Made by a program: the position numbers and the translations under genes. The notes beneath the pieces were generated by a model. It did no database searches. It was given only the letters and a program-made list of their open reading frames with translations, and was not told the DNA's origin. Positions 53,781-62,305 of a stretch of 64,000 bases of DNA are shown one piece after another (positions within the stretch are counted from its first letter, which is position 1; the number at the start of each line of letters is the position of its first letter). This stretch comes from CAYYSY01 sp964474355 (GTDB lineage Bacteria > Myxococcota_A > UBA9160 > UBA4427): assembly GCA_964474355.1 (NCBI GenBank), contig CAYYSY010000240.1, positions 9,163-73,162 of the forward strand, given 5' to 3'.

Positions 53781-54275
53781 TCAGCTGGTTCGGGTGTCTT
53801 CGAGCCAGTCCGGCAGATCGATGGGCGGGTTGGGGAGCTTCTTGGCGCCCTTCTCGGCGAGCAGCTTCTCGAAGCCTTCGGGATCCGCCGGCCAGGAGCG
53901 GGGATCGCCCATCATGATCTCGAAGAGCTCGACGCCCTCGGGCCCGGCGATGAACGGACCGAAGGCGGCGCCGTGCTCGAGCGTGATGTGCATGCCCTTC
54001 GTGCACAGGACGTCACCGCACATCATCTCGCCCTCGAGCACGAACAGGATGTGATCGCTGTTGTGCCCGTGCTTGTGGACCATCATGCCGGGATCCCACT
54101 TGGCATAGAGGCACAGGAACTTCGGGGTGAACTCGAGCCACTTCTCCCGGATCGACACTCGGCGATCGCCGTGCTGCTGGGCGCGCACCTCCTGCCACTT
54201 CTCGTCGTCGGCGTGTCGGAAGCGCACCGCCGGCTCTCTGCTCTCTTCTCCTGCTTCTTCTACTTCTTCTGACAT
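53781..54275 (-). CDS. Cupin-domain protein
   Basis: 164 residues; ATG with GAGG six bases upstream. Acidic N-terminal 20 residues (MSEEVEEAGEESREP). Cupin motif 1 MVHKHGHNSDHILFVLEGEM has three His; motif 2 ITLEHGAAFGPFIAG and GVELFEIMMGD follow. A metal-binding cupin, similar in type to the one encoded at 49408. Possible dioxygenase or storage/sensor role. Confidence 0.8.
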   Translation of the reverse strand: MSEEVEEAGEESREPAVRFRHADDEKWQEVRAQQHGDRRVSIREKWLEFTPKFLCLYAKWDPGMMVHKHGHNSDHILFVLEGEMMCGDVLCTKGMHITLEHGAAFGPFIAGPEGVELFEIMMGDPRSWPADPEGFEKLLAEKGAKKLPNPPIDLPDWLEDTRTS

Positions 54276-54283
54276 GGGAATCC

Positions 54284-55111
54284 TCAGACGGGCCTGTCGC
54301 CCGCCAACGTGACGCGGTGCATGACGCGCCGCTCGGTGTAGTCGGGCACCGCGTAGTGCTGGACGGTGCGATTGTCCCAGAACGCGATCGAGTTCGTGTC
54401 CCACGCGAACCTGCACTGATACTCGGGTGATCGGACGTGATCGTTCAAGAACGGCAGGATGAGATCGTTCTCCCGCTCGGAGAGTCCGACGATGTGCGTC
54501 GTCGAGTTGCCGTTCACGAAGAGCGCCTTGCGCCCCGTGACCGGGTGCGTGCGGACGACCGGGTGCTCGACGGGCGGCCACTGCTCGCGCGCCTTCTCGA
54601 GCCGCGCCTCGTCGAAGATGCCCGCCCGGACCGCTCGAGCCATCGGCTGCGTGATGTCGTGCACGGCGCGCAGTCCGTCTGCGAACGCGCGCACCGCCGG
54701 CGAGAGTCCCTCGTAGGCGGCGGCCGCGTTGGCAAAGCAGGTATCCCCGCCCACGCCGGGCAGCTGCACCGCCTTGAGGATCGAGCCCAGGGGAGGCTCT
54801 GCCATGAAGGTGTTGTCGCTGTGCCAGTTGTCGGCCCCCTGCCCCCTCGGCTCGATCTGGTCGAGGACCATCACCTCGGGGCGCATCGTGCTGTCGGGCG
54901 CCATCGGCGGGATGCTGATCGTCCCGAACTGCCCGGCGAAGGCCACCTGCTGATCGGGCGTGATGGCCTGATCACGGAAGAAGAGCACCCCGTGCGCGAG
55001 CAGCGCCTGCTCGATTACATCACGATCCGCTGCCGCAAGCGGCTCGCGCAGATCGACGCCGGTGATCGTCGCGCCGATCGTCGCGGTGACGGGCTGCACC
55101 CGGACACTCAC
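54284..55111 (-). CDS. TauD/TfdA-family Fe(II)/2-oxoglutarate dioxygenase
   Basis: 275 residues; GTG overlaps the upstream stop (GTGA). Facial-triad ligands: NWHSDNTFM (HxD, about residues 94-96) and the distal His in YTERRVMHRVTLAGD with the 2-oxoglutarate-binding Arg. GVLFFRDQAITPDQQVAFA and FWDNRTVQHYA are typical. Family members hydroxylate to cleave sulfonates, aryloxy acids or alkyl ethers; this neighbourhood favours an aryl or acyl substrate. Confidence 0.9.
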   Translation of the reverse strand: MSVRVQPVTATIGATITGVDLREPLAAADRDVIEQALLAHGVLFFRDQAITPDQQVAFAGQFGTISIPPMAPDSTMRPEVMVLDQIEPRGQGADNWHSDNTFMAEPPLGSILKAVQLPGVGGDTCFANAAAAYEGLSPAVRAFADGLRAVHDITQPMARAVRAGIFDEARLEKAREQWPPVEHPVVRTHPVTGRKALFVNGNSTTHIVGLSERENDLILPFLNDHVRSPEYQCRFAWDTNSIAFWDNRTVQHYAVPDYTERRVMHRVTLAGDRPV

Positions 55112-56019
55112 GCGATCACCTCCGCGCCGAATCGTGCGAGCGAGTCGAGGTACTCGGCGCGGCTCTCGCCGGGCACGCCGATCGAGACCCAGGTGACCCC
55201 GACCGATTCGAGCGCCTCGACCTGCTCGCGAAACGCGACCGGGTCGAGCGGATCCTGGGAGTTCATCCTCGAGCCGAAGGGCACGAAGTTCACGTCGAGC
55301 CGGTCGGTCCGGCCGATGCTCGCAGCGAATTCGTTCAGATACTGGATGCGCTCGCCCAGGTCTTCGACGGTCTCGATCGATGCGGTGCGGGCCCGGCCGG
55401 CGAACTGGCCCGTGATCGGAAACGGACTCCATCCCTGTGCGTGCTCGGCGGTCCGGCGCATGGCCATCCGGGTATTGCCGCCCACCCAGATCGGCGGATG
55501 CGGGGTCTGCAACGGCGTCGGCAGCATCGTGTTCCCGGCGACGTGGAACCCGCGACCGTCGAGCTTCGTCGACTCGCCGCGCCAGGCCTGCTTCATCGCG
55601 ACGAGCGCCTCGTCGGTGATCGCGTTGCGATCGGCGAAGTTCGCGCCGAGCGCATCGTACTCGCCCTCGAGATAGCCGGCCGCCACCCCCATGATGACGC
55701 GACCGCCGCTTGCGACGTCGAGACTCGCGATCGACTTCGCCGTCAGGAACGGGTTGCGGTACGGCAAGACCAGGATGTTCGTATGCAGGCGCAGTGTCGT
55801 CGTCGCAGCGGCGGCTGCCGTCAAGGAGACGAAGGGGTCGAGGCTGTGATGACCGCCCGTCGCCATCCAATCGTCGGACGGAAACGGATGCTCGGTCACC
55901 CAGCAGGCATCGAAGCCTGCTCGCTCGATGGCTGCGGCCATCTCGGTGATGGCCGCCAGGCTCGTGTACTCGTCGCCTCGCTCGACGCGATCAGTCGGCA
56001 GCTGCACCGAAAACTTCAC
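55108..56019 (-). CDS. LLM-class F420-dependent oxidoreductase
   Basis: 303 residues. GTG (MKFSVQLPTD) shares bases with the upstream stop (GTGA). F420-LLM landmarks: CWVTEHPFPSDDWM, LRLHTNILVLPYRNPFLTAK, GGRVIMGVAAGYLEGEYDA, HPPIWVGGNTRMA, then PRGESRAEYLDS-type end. Codes for a hydride-transfer enzyme between F420 (or FMN) and an unknown substrate. Coupled to TauD and an amidohydrolase. Confidence 0.87.
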   Translation of the reverse strand: MKFSVQLPTDRVERGDEYTSLAAITEMAAAIERAGFDACWVTEHPFPSDDWMATGGHHSLDPFVSLTAAAAATTTLRLHTNILVLPYRNPFLTAKSIASLDVASGGRVIMGVAAGYLEGEYDALGANFADRNAITDEALVAMKQAWRGESTKLDGRGFHVAGNTMLPTPLQTPHPPIWVGGNTRMAMRRTAEHAQGWSPFPITGQFAGRARTASIETVEDLGERIQYLNEFAASIGRTDRLDVNFVPFGSRMNSQDPLDPVAFREQVEALESVGVTWVSIGVPGESRAEYLDSLARFGAEVIA

Positions 56020-57119
56020 GCAGGGACCTCGAGGTCGTAGAGCTTTGCGGCATTCGCAGAGAAGAGCCGCTGCTTGACGGGCTCGCTCAGGTCGCTGCGC
56101 TTCTCGAGGATGCTCACCGACTCGGGGAACGCGCAGTCCCAATGACAGTAGTCCGACGAATAACAGATGATGTCATCCGCCACGTTCTCGAACACGTACG
56201 GGACCATCTTCTCGTCGGGCTCGGTCGTCAGGAAGCAGCGGCCGTCGAAGTACTCCGACGGCGGCCGATCGATCTGCGGCGCCTGCTCGGGCATCATCTC
56301 CCAGTGCTCGTCGAGCCGCTCGAGCCAGAAGGGGAGCCAGCCGACGCCCGCCTCGAGGAACCCGACGCGAAGCTCGGGGAAGCGGGCCAGGATGCCGCCC
56401 ACCGTGAAGTTGAACACCGCGTGCATCGCCCCGAGCGGATGCGTGAGCGCGTGGATGCCGAGCCGCGTGTCGTAGCGATCGAGGGCGAAGGGCGTCTGCC
56501 CGGGCGCCTGGCCGCCGCCGTGCGTGCACACCGCCACGCCGAGCCGCTGTGCGGTCTCCCACACCACGTCGAAGCTCGGGTCGTCGAGGTTCTTGTCACG
56601 GATGTGCGTGGCCGTGACCATCCCCACGAAGCCGTGGTGGGTCACGCAACGCTCGAGCTCCTCGGCGGCTGCCTTCGGCTCGATCATCGGGAGCTTCGCG
56701 ACGAGCTTCAGACGATCGGGCGCATGGCTCGCGTACTCGGCACGGGCGTCGTTCAGTGTGCTGCAGAGCGCTGCCGAGAAGTCGACGTCGTCCATCGCCC
56801 ACTCTTCTCCTGAGCCGGGCGGAAAGAGGACGGCCACGTCGATCCCTTCGAGATCCATGTCCGGCATGCGCTTCTCGGCGTCGAACATGCCGGGCTGCGT
56901 CGGCACCGAGAACTCCAGATCGTCCTCATCCGGGATGACCTCCTCGGCCGAGTCGTGCGCGCGCAGCCCGCCACCGGGCACGCTCGCGTACTTCTTTCGC
57001 ATCGCGGCGACGTACTCGCGCATGGTGGACTCGAACTTCGCGGGGATGCGCCGGCGCCAGCCGAGGGGCTCGCCGCCGTGTCCATCCGCGTCGATCACGT
57101 AGTGGCCGAATCTTCCCAT
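56016..57119 (-). CDS. Amidohydrolase_2 family protein (DADxH type)
   Basis: 367 residues; ATG with GGAGG five bases upstream. Metal segment VIDADGHGGEP (D-x-D-x-H), HGGGQAPGQ, HPLGAMHAVF, EAGVGWLPFWLERLDEH and the C-terminal SSDYCHWDCAFPES, which matches the SSDYPHWD of decarboxylating amidohydrolases. Located directly downstream of the UGSC selenoprotein gene. Confidence 0.88.
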   Translation of the reverse strand: MGRFGHYVIDADGHGGEPLGWRRRIPAKFESTMREYVAAMRKKYASVPGGGLRAHDSAEEVIPDEDDLEFSVPTQPGMFDAEKRMPDMDLEGIDVAVLFPPGSGEEWAMDDVDFSAALCSTLNDARAEYASHAPDRLKLVAKLPMIEPKAAAEELERCVTHHGFVGMVTATHIRDKNLDDPSFDVVWETAQRLGVAVCTHGGGQAPGQTPFALDRYDTRLGIHALTHPLGAMHAVFNFTVGGILARFPELRVGFLEAGVGWLPFWLERLDEHWEMMPEQAPQIDRPPSEYFDGRCFLTTEPDEKMVPYVFENVADDIICYSSDYCHWDCAFPESVSILEKRSDLSEPVKQRLFSANAAKLYDLEVPA

Positions 57120-57169
57120 GTCGTCCTCCTTTGCCTTTCGCTTGCCTTCGCCGATGCCGCTCTCTCTCG

Positions 57170-57691
57170 CTAGCGGCCGAGCAGCCGGTTCATGACGTCT
57201 TCGATCACCGCATCCGCGCGGCGCCTGAGCTCATCCTTCGCGACCCCGCCAACGGGGTGGGCGATGGCCACGATGCGTGCGCCCTCGAGCCCGGCCTGCT
57301 CGCCGGACTGTCGCGCCAGATCGGCGAACTTGTCGGTCGCCACCACGACCGTGGGCGTGCCGAGTGCTTCCAGCCTTGCCGTGTCGTGGAGACTCCACGA
57401 CGTGCAAGAGCCTCAATCCGCGGTCCCGGTCAGGACCAGATCCGCGCCGTCCGCGAGCTCGCCGATCAGCCCGTCATCGCACGGCGTCGCTGCGGTGCGC
57501 TTGCGACGGACCCCGACGAACTCGACGCCGGCCCGCTCGGCGAGACGCTCCGCGACGCGCGTCATCACGAGGGCCGCGCTCGGCTTGCCATTGTCGAGCA
57601 CGGCGAGACGCCGGCCCGAGAGCAGGTCCGGCGAGTCGGCGAGCGCGACGCCACGTTCGCCCACGCTTCCTTCGGGTGACAGGATTCTCAT
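57170..57691 (-). CDS. UGSC-family selenoprotein, Sec at UGA 57415-57413
   Basis: 173 residues read through an in-frame TGA, taken as selenocysteine 93. Start ATG with GAGGAG six bases upstream. N-part: GRRLAVLDNGKPSAALVM, VEFVGVRRKRTAATPC and ADGADLVLTGTAD; then U-GSCTSW, the motif that names the family, and LEALGTPTVVVATDKFADLA, IVAIAHPVGGV, with a stop (TAG) 80 codons on. Coding homology continues straight across the TGA, and a SECIS-like hairpin follows it. Function unknown; the Sec and Cys suggest redox or reductive chemistry. It lies between its presumed partner gene and an amidohydrolase in the cluster. Confidence 0.9.
57383..57401 (-). promoter_or_regulatory. SECIS-like hairpin after UGA 57415
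   Basis: On the minus strand GTCGTGG and CCACGAC form a perfect 7-bp stem (8 if A-T closes) around AGTCT. Counting U of the UGA as 1, loop G and U are at 23 and 24, the same positions as in E. coli fdhF. It lies within the reading frame. Confidence 0.78.
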
Positions 57692-57729
57692 GGTCCGCTC
57701 CTCACTGCCTCTGGTTGTCTTCGGTCCGA

Positions 57730-58773
57730 TCAGGGCTCGATCGGCAACGTCACGCTGCTGGTCATCCCCCAGCTCGGAATCACGCACGAGTGCTTGCCGG
57801 CACCGCCGGCGACCAGCACACGGATGTTGTCCGGGTGGTCGGTCATGGGCATCGCGTCGTCGTCGTCGAGGGCCTTCAGCCAGGGTCGGTACTGCACCAC
57901 GTCGAACGCGTCGCGCAGCACGTCCACCGGAAGCCGGGCCCGTTCATAGAGATACGACTGCACGTCGCGCCGGGTCCAGCCCGCGGCGGCGATCGTCGAT
58001 GCATGCTCGGGACCGAGCACGACGAAGAACTCGGCAGACGAGACCGGCGCGTTGTTCGAGCCGAGCGTCGCCATCACGCTGGCGCCCTTGTCGAGAATCG
58101 CCTCGGGCGCGTCGCTCTCCATGTCGTGGAAGTTGTGCGGGTTCTCGCCGCAGTGGATCGTGACGGCACTCGGTGCATCGACGCCGACGCTGCGCGGATA
58201 GGCTTCCCACGGTGATGCCGCCTCGTTCTCGGCGATGCAGTAGCCGTACTTCGACGGCTGCCCTTGCGTGGACGCGTCGCCATCGCCGGGCCGCGCCCCC
58301 GCGACGTGCAGCAGGATCAGCCGAATCGCCCGCCCCACCGTCGCGTTCGAACGATTGCCGGGACCGAACGTGCCGAGCCCCGCGTTGAAGCCGAGCTCCG
58401 TAGCCGCCGCGCCGTGCACGATGAGCAGCGGCGCGACCGGATGCGTGGTGGCGTTCACGCCACGGAGGTTCAGCTCCGGCCGAGCGAGCGCACGGACCGC
58501 GCTGACGAGCACCGGCAGGACGCCGGGGGCGCAACCTGCGAGCACGGCGTTGATCGCGATCGAGCGACGCGTGGCTTCGCCCAGCCGCGGCTCGAGCGTC
58601 GCGATGACCTCGTCGGGGTCGAGGGGCTCGCTCCCGCTCGTGCTCGCGAGCATCGCGTCGACGCGATCCTTGGTCGGCGGGATGAGCGGAAGACCGTCCC
58701 CCCAGCCCTTCGCCTCGAACAGCTCGATCAGCTCTTCGGGGGAGTCCGTCGACAGCTCGAGCTCTTCGGTCAT
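57730..58773 (-). CDS. Conserved protein next to the UGSC selenoprotein, likely partner
   Basis: 347 residues; ATG shares bases with the upstream stop (ATGA) and has GGAGG seven bases upstream. I do not recognise a named function. Visible are EAKGWGDGLPLIPPTKDRVDA near the start, a Gly-rich LNLRGVNATTHPVAPLLIVHG, AGLGTFGPGNRSNATVGRAI and VTIHCGENPHNF, and the C-terminal VLVAGGAGKHSCVIPSWG. Proteins of this type seem to accompany UGSC-family genes, so it may hold the substrate-binding site of a two-component enzyme; that is inference. Confidence 0.65.
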   Translation of the reverse strand: MTEELELSTDSPEELIELFEAKGWGDGLPLIPPTKDRVDAMLASTSGSEPLDPDEVIATLEPRLGEATRRSIAINAVLAGCAPGVLPVLVSAVRALARPELNLRGVNATTHPVAPLLIVHGAAATELGFNAGLGTFGPGNRSNATVGRAIRLILLHVAGARPGDGDASTQGQPSKYGYCIAENEAASPWEAYPRSVGVDAPSAVTIHCGENPHNFHDMESDAPEAILDKGASVMATLGSNNAPVSSAEFFVVLGPEHASTIAAAGWTRRDVQSYLYERARLPVDVLRDAFDVVQYRPWLKALDDDDAMPMTDHPDNIRVLVAGGAGKHSCVIPSWGMTSSVTLPIEP

Positions 58774-60506
58774 GCGCGCCCCTCCGTGCCGACCGGCCGC
58801 ACGAGCTGCCCGGGCAGCGCCGTCTGGAGCTTGCCATCGAGCACGATCGGCTCGCCGTTGACGATCGTCGCCGCGAAGCCGCGGGGGCGTGCAGAGAACC
58901 GCCCCTGCCCGCCCGGCAGGTCGTACACCATCCGCTTGGTGCCGGGTCCGACCGTCGCGGGATCGAAGATCATGATGTCGGCCGCAAAGCCCGGCAGCAG
59001 CGCGCCACGGCCGGCGAAGCCCGCCATCGCGGCCGGCACCTGGGTGAGCTGGCGGATCCCCTCCTCGAGCGTCCACACCTCGCGGTCGAGCACCCACGCC
59101 CGCAGGAAGTACGTCGACCAGTCCGCGCCATCGTCGCGATCGAGGTGCGCGCCGCCGTCGGACACGCCCATCAGCATCGACGGGTGCTTCATGCACTCTT
59201 CGACGGTCTTCGCCCACTCCGGGGTCTTGTTCTCCCAGCGGAACTTCATCTTCAGGTCTTCGGAGAGCGCCAGATCGATCATCACGTCGGCGGGCGCCTT
59301 GCCCATCTCTTTCGCGAGCTCCGCCATCGTGCGGCGCAGGTACTTCTCGTTGCGCGGATCGGTCACCTCGTCGACGAACGTCACGTCCCAATGCGGCGGC
59401 GGCAACGTCGAGCCGGCATCGGGATCGCGGTTGGGGTGCTCGACCGCGGTGCGGAGCACGTCGCGCACGGCCGGGTCGTTCAGCTTCGCGCGCTTCTCTT
59501 CGTGGCTGAGGCTCATCAGGGCGTGCCAGGGGAAGACCCCTGCGTAGAGCGGCGTGCCCGCATCGAGATCGATTGGGCGATCGAAGGGGTGATTGCGCAG
59601 CAGCGAGAAGATGGCTGCACCGCGGCGGGCCGCATCGTCGAGGAAGCGCTTCGCGTTGTCCCAGCCGGCCGTCGGCGCGTCGACCTTGTCGCGGCCACCG
59701 ACGCCCTGGATGACGATCGGAAGCCGGCTCTTCTGCCCCAGCTCGATCAGGAGCTCCTCGTCTTCTTCGTTGAGCCCGCCGATCACGCTCTTCGGCAGGT
59801 ACGAGATGCTGCCACCCCCTGCGAGCCCGGCCTCCTCGCAGAGCGCGACCAGCTCTTCGCGCGCCGAGTAGCGGCTCGGAATCGGTCGGTCGTCGCCATC
59901 GACCTGGGTGGGTACCGATGAAGACGAGAAGCCGGCGGCGCCTGCCGCCATCGCTTCGCGCACGAGCGCGCGCATCTCGGCGACTTCGGCCGCTGTGGCG
60001 TGCCGCTCGGAGCCATCGGCCCCCATCACGAAGCGGCGGATGCTCGAGTGGCCGATGTAGCAGGCGAGATTCACCCCGAGGCTTCGCTCGCGGGCGGCGA
60101 GGTATTCGGGGAAGGACTCGAAATCCCAGCTCACTCCGTCGAGGGCGACGGGCTCCATCCCCTCGACCTTCGCGAACATCGCCTTGATGTACGGGCGCGC
60201 GTCGGAGCGGGTCGGGGCGATCGAGAACCCGCAGTTGCCCGCGAGCACGGTCGTCACGCCGTGGTAGCAGGACGACGTCGCGTAGGGGTCGAAGGTCAGC
60301 TGCGGATCGTAGTGCGTGTGCGCGTCGATGATGCCGGGTGCGACGATCATGCCCTCGGCATCGATCACGCGCTCGGCGTCCTTCGCCCCGGGCACGTGGC
60401 CCACCGCTGCAATGCGACCGTCCTTGACGGCGACGTCTGCGCGACGCCGGGAGAGGCCGGTCCCGTCGACCACGATGCCACCTCGAATGACGAGGTCCCA
60501 GGCCAT
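58770..60506 (-). CDS. N-acyl-D-amino-acid deacylase / amidohydrolase_3 family protein
   Basis: 578 residues. IIDAHTHYDPQ gives HxH, AGNCGFSIAP holds the metal Cys of D-aminoacylases, and MGVSDGGAHLDRDDGA contains the catalytic Asp. N- and C-terminal beta-sandwich parts (LVIRGGIVVDGTG, ADIMIFDPATVGPG) complete the composite fold. Such proteins deacylate N-acyl-D-amino acids, but many environmental homologues act on unknown amides. ATG overlaps the stop of the MarR gene (TGATG), so the regulator and this enzyme are co-translated. Confidence 0.88.
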   Translation of the reverse strand: MAWDLVIRGGIVVDGTGLSRRRADVAVKDGRIAAVGHVPGAKDAERVIDAEGMIVAPGIIDAHTHYDPQLTFDPYATSSCYHGVTTVLAGNCGFSIAPTRSDARPYIKAMFAKVEGMEPVALDGVSWDFESFPEYLAARERSLGVNLACYIGHSSIRRFVMGADGSERHATAAEVAEMRALVREAMAAGAAGFSSSSVPTQVDGDDRPIPSRYSAREELVALCEEAGLAGGGSISYLPKSVIGGLNEEDEELLIELGQKSRLPIVIQGVGGRDKVDAPTAGWDNAKRFLDDAARRGAAIFSLLRNHPFDRPIDLDAGTPLYAGVFPWHALMSLSHEEKRAKLNDPAVRDVLRTAVEHPNRDPDAGSTLPPPHWDVTFVDEVTDPRNEKYLRRTMAELAKEMGKAPADVMIDLALSEDLKMKFRWENKTPEWAKTVEECMKHPSMLMGVSDGGAHLDRDDGADWSTYFLRAWVLDREVWTLEEGIRQLTQVPAAMAGFAGRGALLPGFAADIMIFDPATVGPGTKRMVYDLPGGQGRFSARPRGFAATIVNGEPIVLDGKLQTALPGQLVRPVGTEGRA

Positions 60507-61000
60507 CAGGCGACGCTCCCTTCGAACGTGTCGAGCAGCTTCCTCAGGATGCGGTCCGTATCCTTCAAGTCGGTCTCCGACAGCGGCTCGAGGAGATCCT
60601 GCGTCGCGTCGAGGAACGCGTGGAAGACCTGATCCTGCACGGCGACCCCCTCGTCTGTCAGCGACACGACGCTGCCGCGCCCATCACTGGGATCGGGAGC
60701 ACGCTCGACGAGCCGCTGCTCTTCGAGGCGCTTCAGGATCTTGGTCATGCCTCCGGAAGAGCGCTGCAGCCGGCTGTAGAGCTTGCTCGGTGAGAGTCGA
60801 TATGGCGGGCCCGCTCGCCGCAGCGCGGCGAGCACCCCGTAGTCGCCGGACGAGAGCCCGAACGGCGCGAGGACTTCCTGCTGAAACCCCTCGATCAGCA
60901 CGGACAGACGAGCCAATCGCACCATCGGCGGAAAGGTCGTCGTGTCCAGCTCGGGGTGCTCACGCTCCCAGGCCGTCGAGAGGTCGTCGATCCAGCCCAT
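60506..61000 (-). CDS. MarR-family transcriptional regulator, likely controlling the downstream catabolic cluster
   Basis: 164 residues with a winged-helix core: LSSGDYGVLAALRRAGPPYRLSPSKLY split by the recognition helix, SSGGMTKILKRLEEQRLVERAPD and the wing DPSDGRGSVVSLTDEG. MarR proteins usually repress and are released by aromatic ligands. It is the first gene of the minus-strand cluster, and the palindrome in its promoter suggests autoregulation. Confidence 0.9.
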   Translation of the reverse strand: MGWIDDLSTAWEREHPELDTTTFPPMVRLARLSVLIEGFQQEVLAPFGLSSGDYGVLAALRRAGPPYRLSPSKLYSRLQRSSGGMTKILKRLEEQRLVERAPDPSDGRGSVVSLTDEGVAVQDQVFHAFLDATQDLLEPLSETDLKDTDRILRKLLDTFEGSVA

Positions 61001-61026
61001 TCCGTCGCTCCATGCAGTGTGCCACT

Positions 61027-61055
61027 CTTATACTAACCAGAAAGCTTTCGGGCAA
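61027..61055 (-). promoter_or_regulatory. Predicted sigma-70 promoter of the MarR-led operon
   Basis: On the minus strand: -35 TTGCCC, 17-base spacer, -10 TATAAG, about 27 bases before the MarR start. The ideal spacing and AT-rich -10 in a GC-rich genome support the call. Confidence 0.65.
61040..61049. promoter_or_regulatory. Palindromic operator candidate for MarR
   Basis: GAAAGCTTTC is a perfect 10-bp palindrome inside the spacer between -35 and -10. Binding there would block RNA polymerase on the minus strand and perhaps affect the divergent hydroxyacid dehydrogenase gene. Confidence 0.55.
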
Positions 61056-61093
61056 GGTAAATCTCCCTTCGCTCCATGAGAGGGCACGGAGTC

Positions 61094-62137
61094 ATGAGCG
61101 AACCGATCGTCGTCTGCCTCGGGTACCCCGCGCTCCTCGGCGACCGCTTCGCCGAGCGCGTGCGTGCCATCGACCCCCGGATCGAGGTCGTCGGCCTGCC
61201 GGTCGACCCCGGTACGGACTGGGTGACCGTGCCCCCCGACCAGCCTCACGAAGAGCCGCCGCCCTGGGCCATCGGTCGAGCCGACGAGCGACGGAGCGCG
61301 CTCGAACGCGCCGAGGTGCTGATTCAGCTGCACACGCCAAAGGACCTGATGACGCTCGCGCCTCGCCTGCGCTGGCTGCAGGGCTTCGGGGCCGGCGTCG
61401 ACCAGTTCGTGGTCGCGGGCGTGACCCGCGACCGGGTGATCGTCACCAATGCCTCCGGCGTGAGCGCGGGATCGATGGCCGAGTTCGTGATCGGCAGGCT
61501 GCTCCAGATCTGGAAACGCTTCCCGGAGGCCGAGGCCCACCAGCGCAATCACGACTACATCCGCACCTACGGCCGCAGCTTCGCCGGCTCGGTGATCGGG
61601 ATCGTCGGCCTGGGGAGCATCGGCGTGGCCGTGGCGAAGCGCGCACGCGCGATGGGCGTCCACGTCCTCGGGCTGAAACGAAGCGTCTCGAGCGGTGATC
61701 TCGGCGACGCCGACGAGATCTTCGGCCCAGACCAGCTCCATGAGATGCTCGGGCGCTGCGATGCAGTGGTCGTGACGGCACCGGCCACACCCGAGACCCA
61801 TCACTTGATCGATCGCGCCGCCCTCGCGGCAGCGAAGCCCGGCGCCATGCTGGTGAACGTCGCGCGGGGCTCACTCGTCGATGAAGACGCGGTCATCGAG
61901 GCGCTCGAATCCGGTCAGCTCTCCGCTGCCGCTCTGGATGTCTTCGAGCAGGAGCCCCTCCCGGCGGACAGCCCGATCTGGGACACCCCGAACCTCTGGG
62001 TCTCGGCCCACTCGTCGGTCTCGGTCGACCGCTACGTCGACGACGTCTTCGATCTCTTCGAGGACAACCTCCGGCGCTACACAGCCGGAGAGCCGCTGCG
62101 CAACCGCGTCGACATGGAGTCGCTCGGGTTCGGCTGA
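61094..62137 (+). CDS. D-isomer-specific 2-hydroxyacid dehydrogenase
   Basis: 347 residues, NAD(P)-dependent. Start at the ATG of MSEPIVV; an ATG six codons earlier (61076) is possible. NAD-binding loop GIVGLGSIGVAVAKRARAMG, LVNVARGSLVDEDAV with catalytic Arg, DVFEQEPLP (Glu) and SAHSSVSVDRYVDD, where the usual catalytic His is kept. Divergent from the MarR gene across about 90 bases and so possibly regulated with it. Substrate unknown. Confidence 0.88.
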   Translation: MSEPIVVCLGYPALLGDRFAERVRAIDPRIEVVGLPVDPGTDWVTVPPDQPHEEPPPWAIGRADERRSALERAEVLIQLHTPKDLMTLAPRLRWLQGFGAGVDQFVVAGVTRDRVIVTNASGVSAGSMAEFVIGRLLQIWKRFPEAEAHQRNHDYIRTYGRSFAGSVIGIVGLGSIGVAVAKRARAMGVHVLGLKRSVSSGDLGDADEIFGPDQLHEMLGRCDAVVVTAPATPETHHLIDRAALAAAKPGAMLVNVARGSLVDEDAVIEALESGQLSAAALDVFEQEPLPADSPIWDTPNLWVSAHSSVSVDRYVDDVFDLFEDNLRRYTAGEPLRNRVDMESLGFG

Positions 62138-62305
62138 TCGTGGGACCCTCGCGATTCGTCGCGGTCCGATACCATCCTCGCAGACCAGTGAATCCGGCCG
62201 CGACGATCGGACTCGAGGCTCGAGCGGCGCTGGTCGGCCCGGGTCGTTCCGGGCAGTTCGTCGGAAGTGAGCCATGTTCGCTTTCCAGGGAGTCATGAAG
62301 CGAGC

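Noticed and set aside
53031..54272. 413-codon plus-strand frame opposite an amidohydrolase and cupin
   Set aside because: Spans two real genes and their gap on the minus strand, no motif, low-complexity His/Val/Arg composition.
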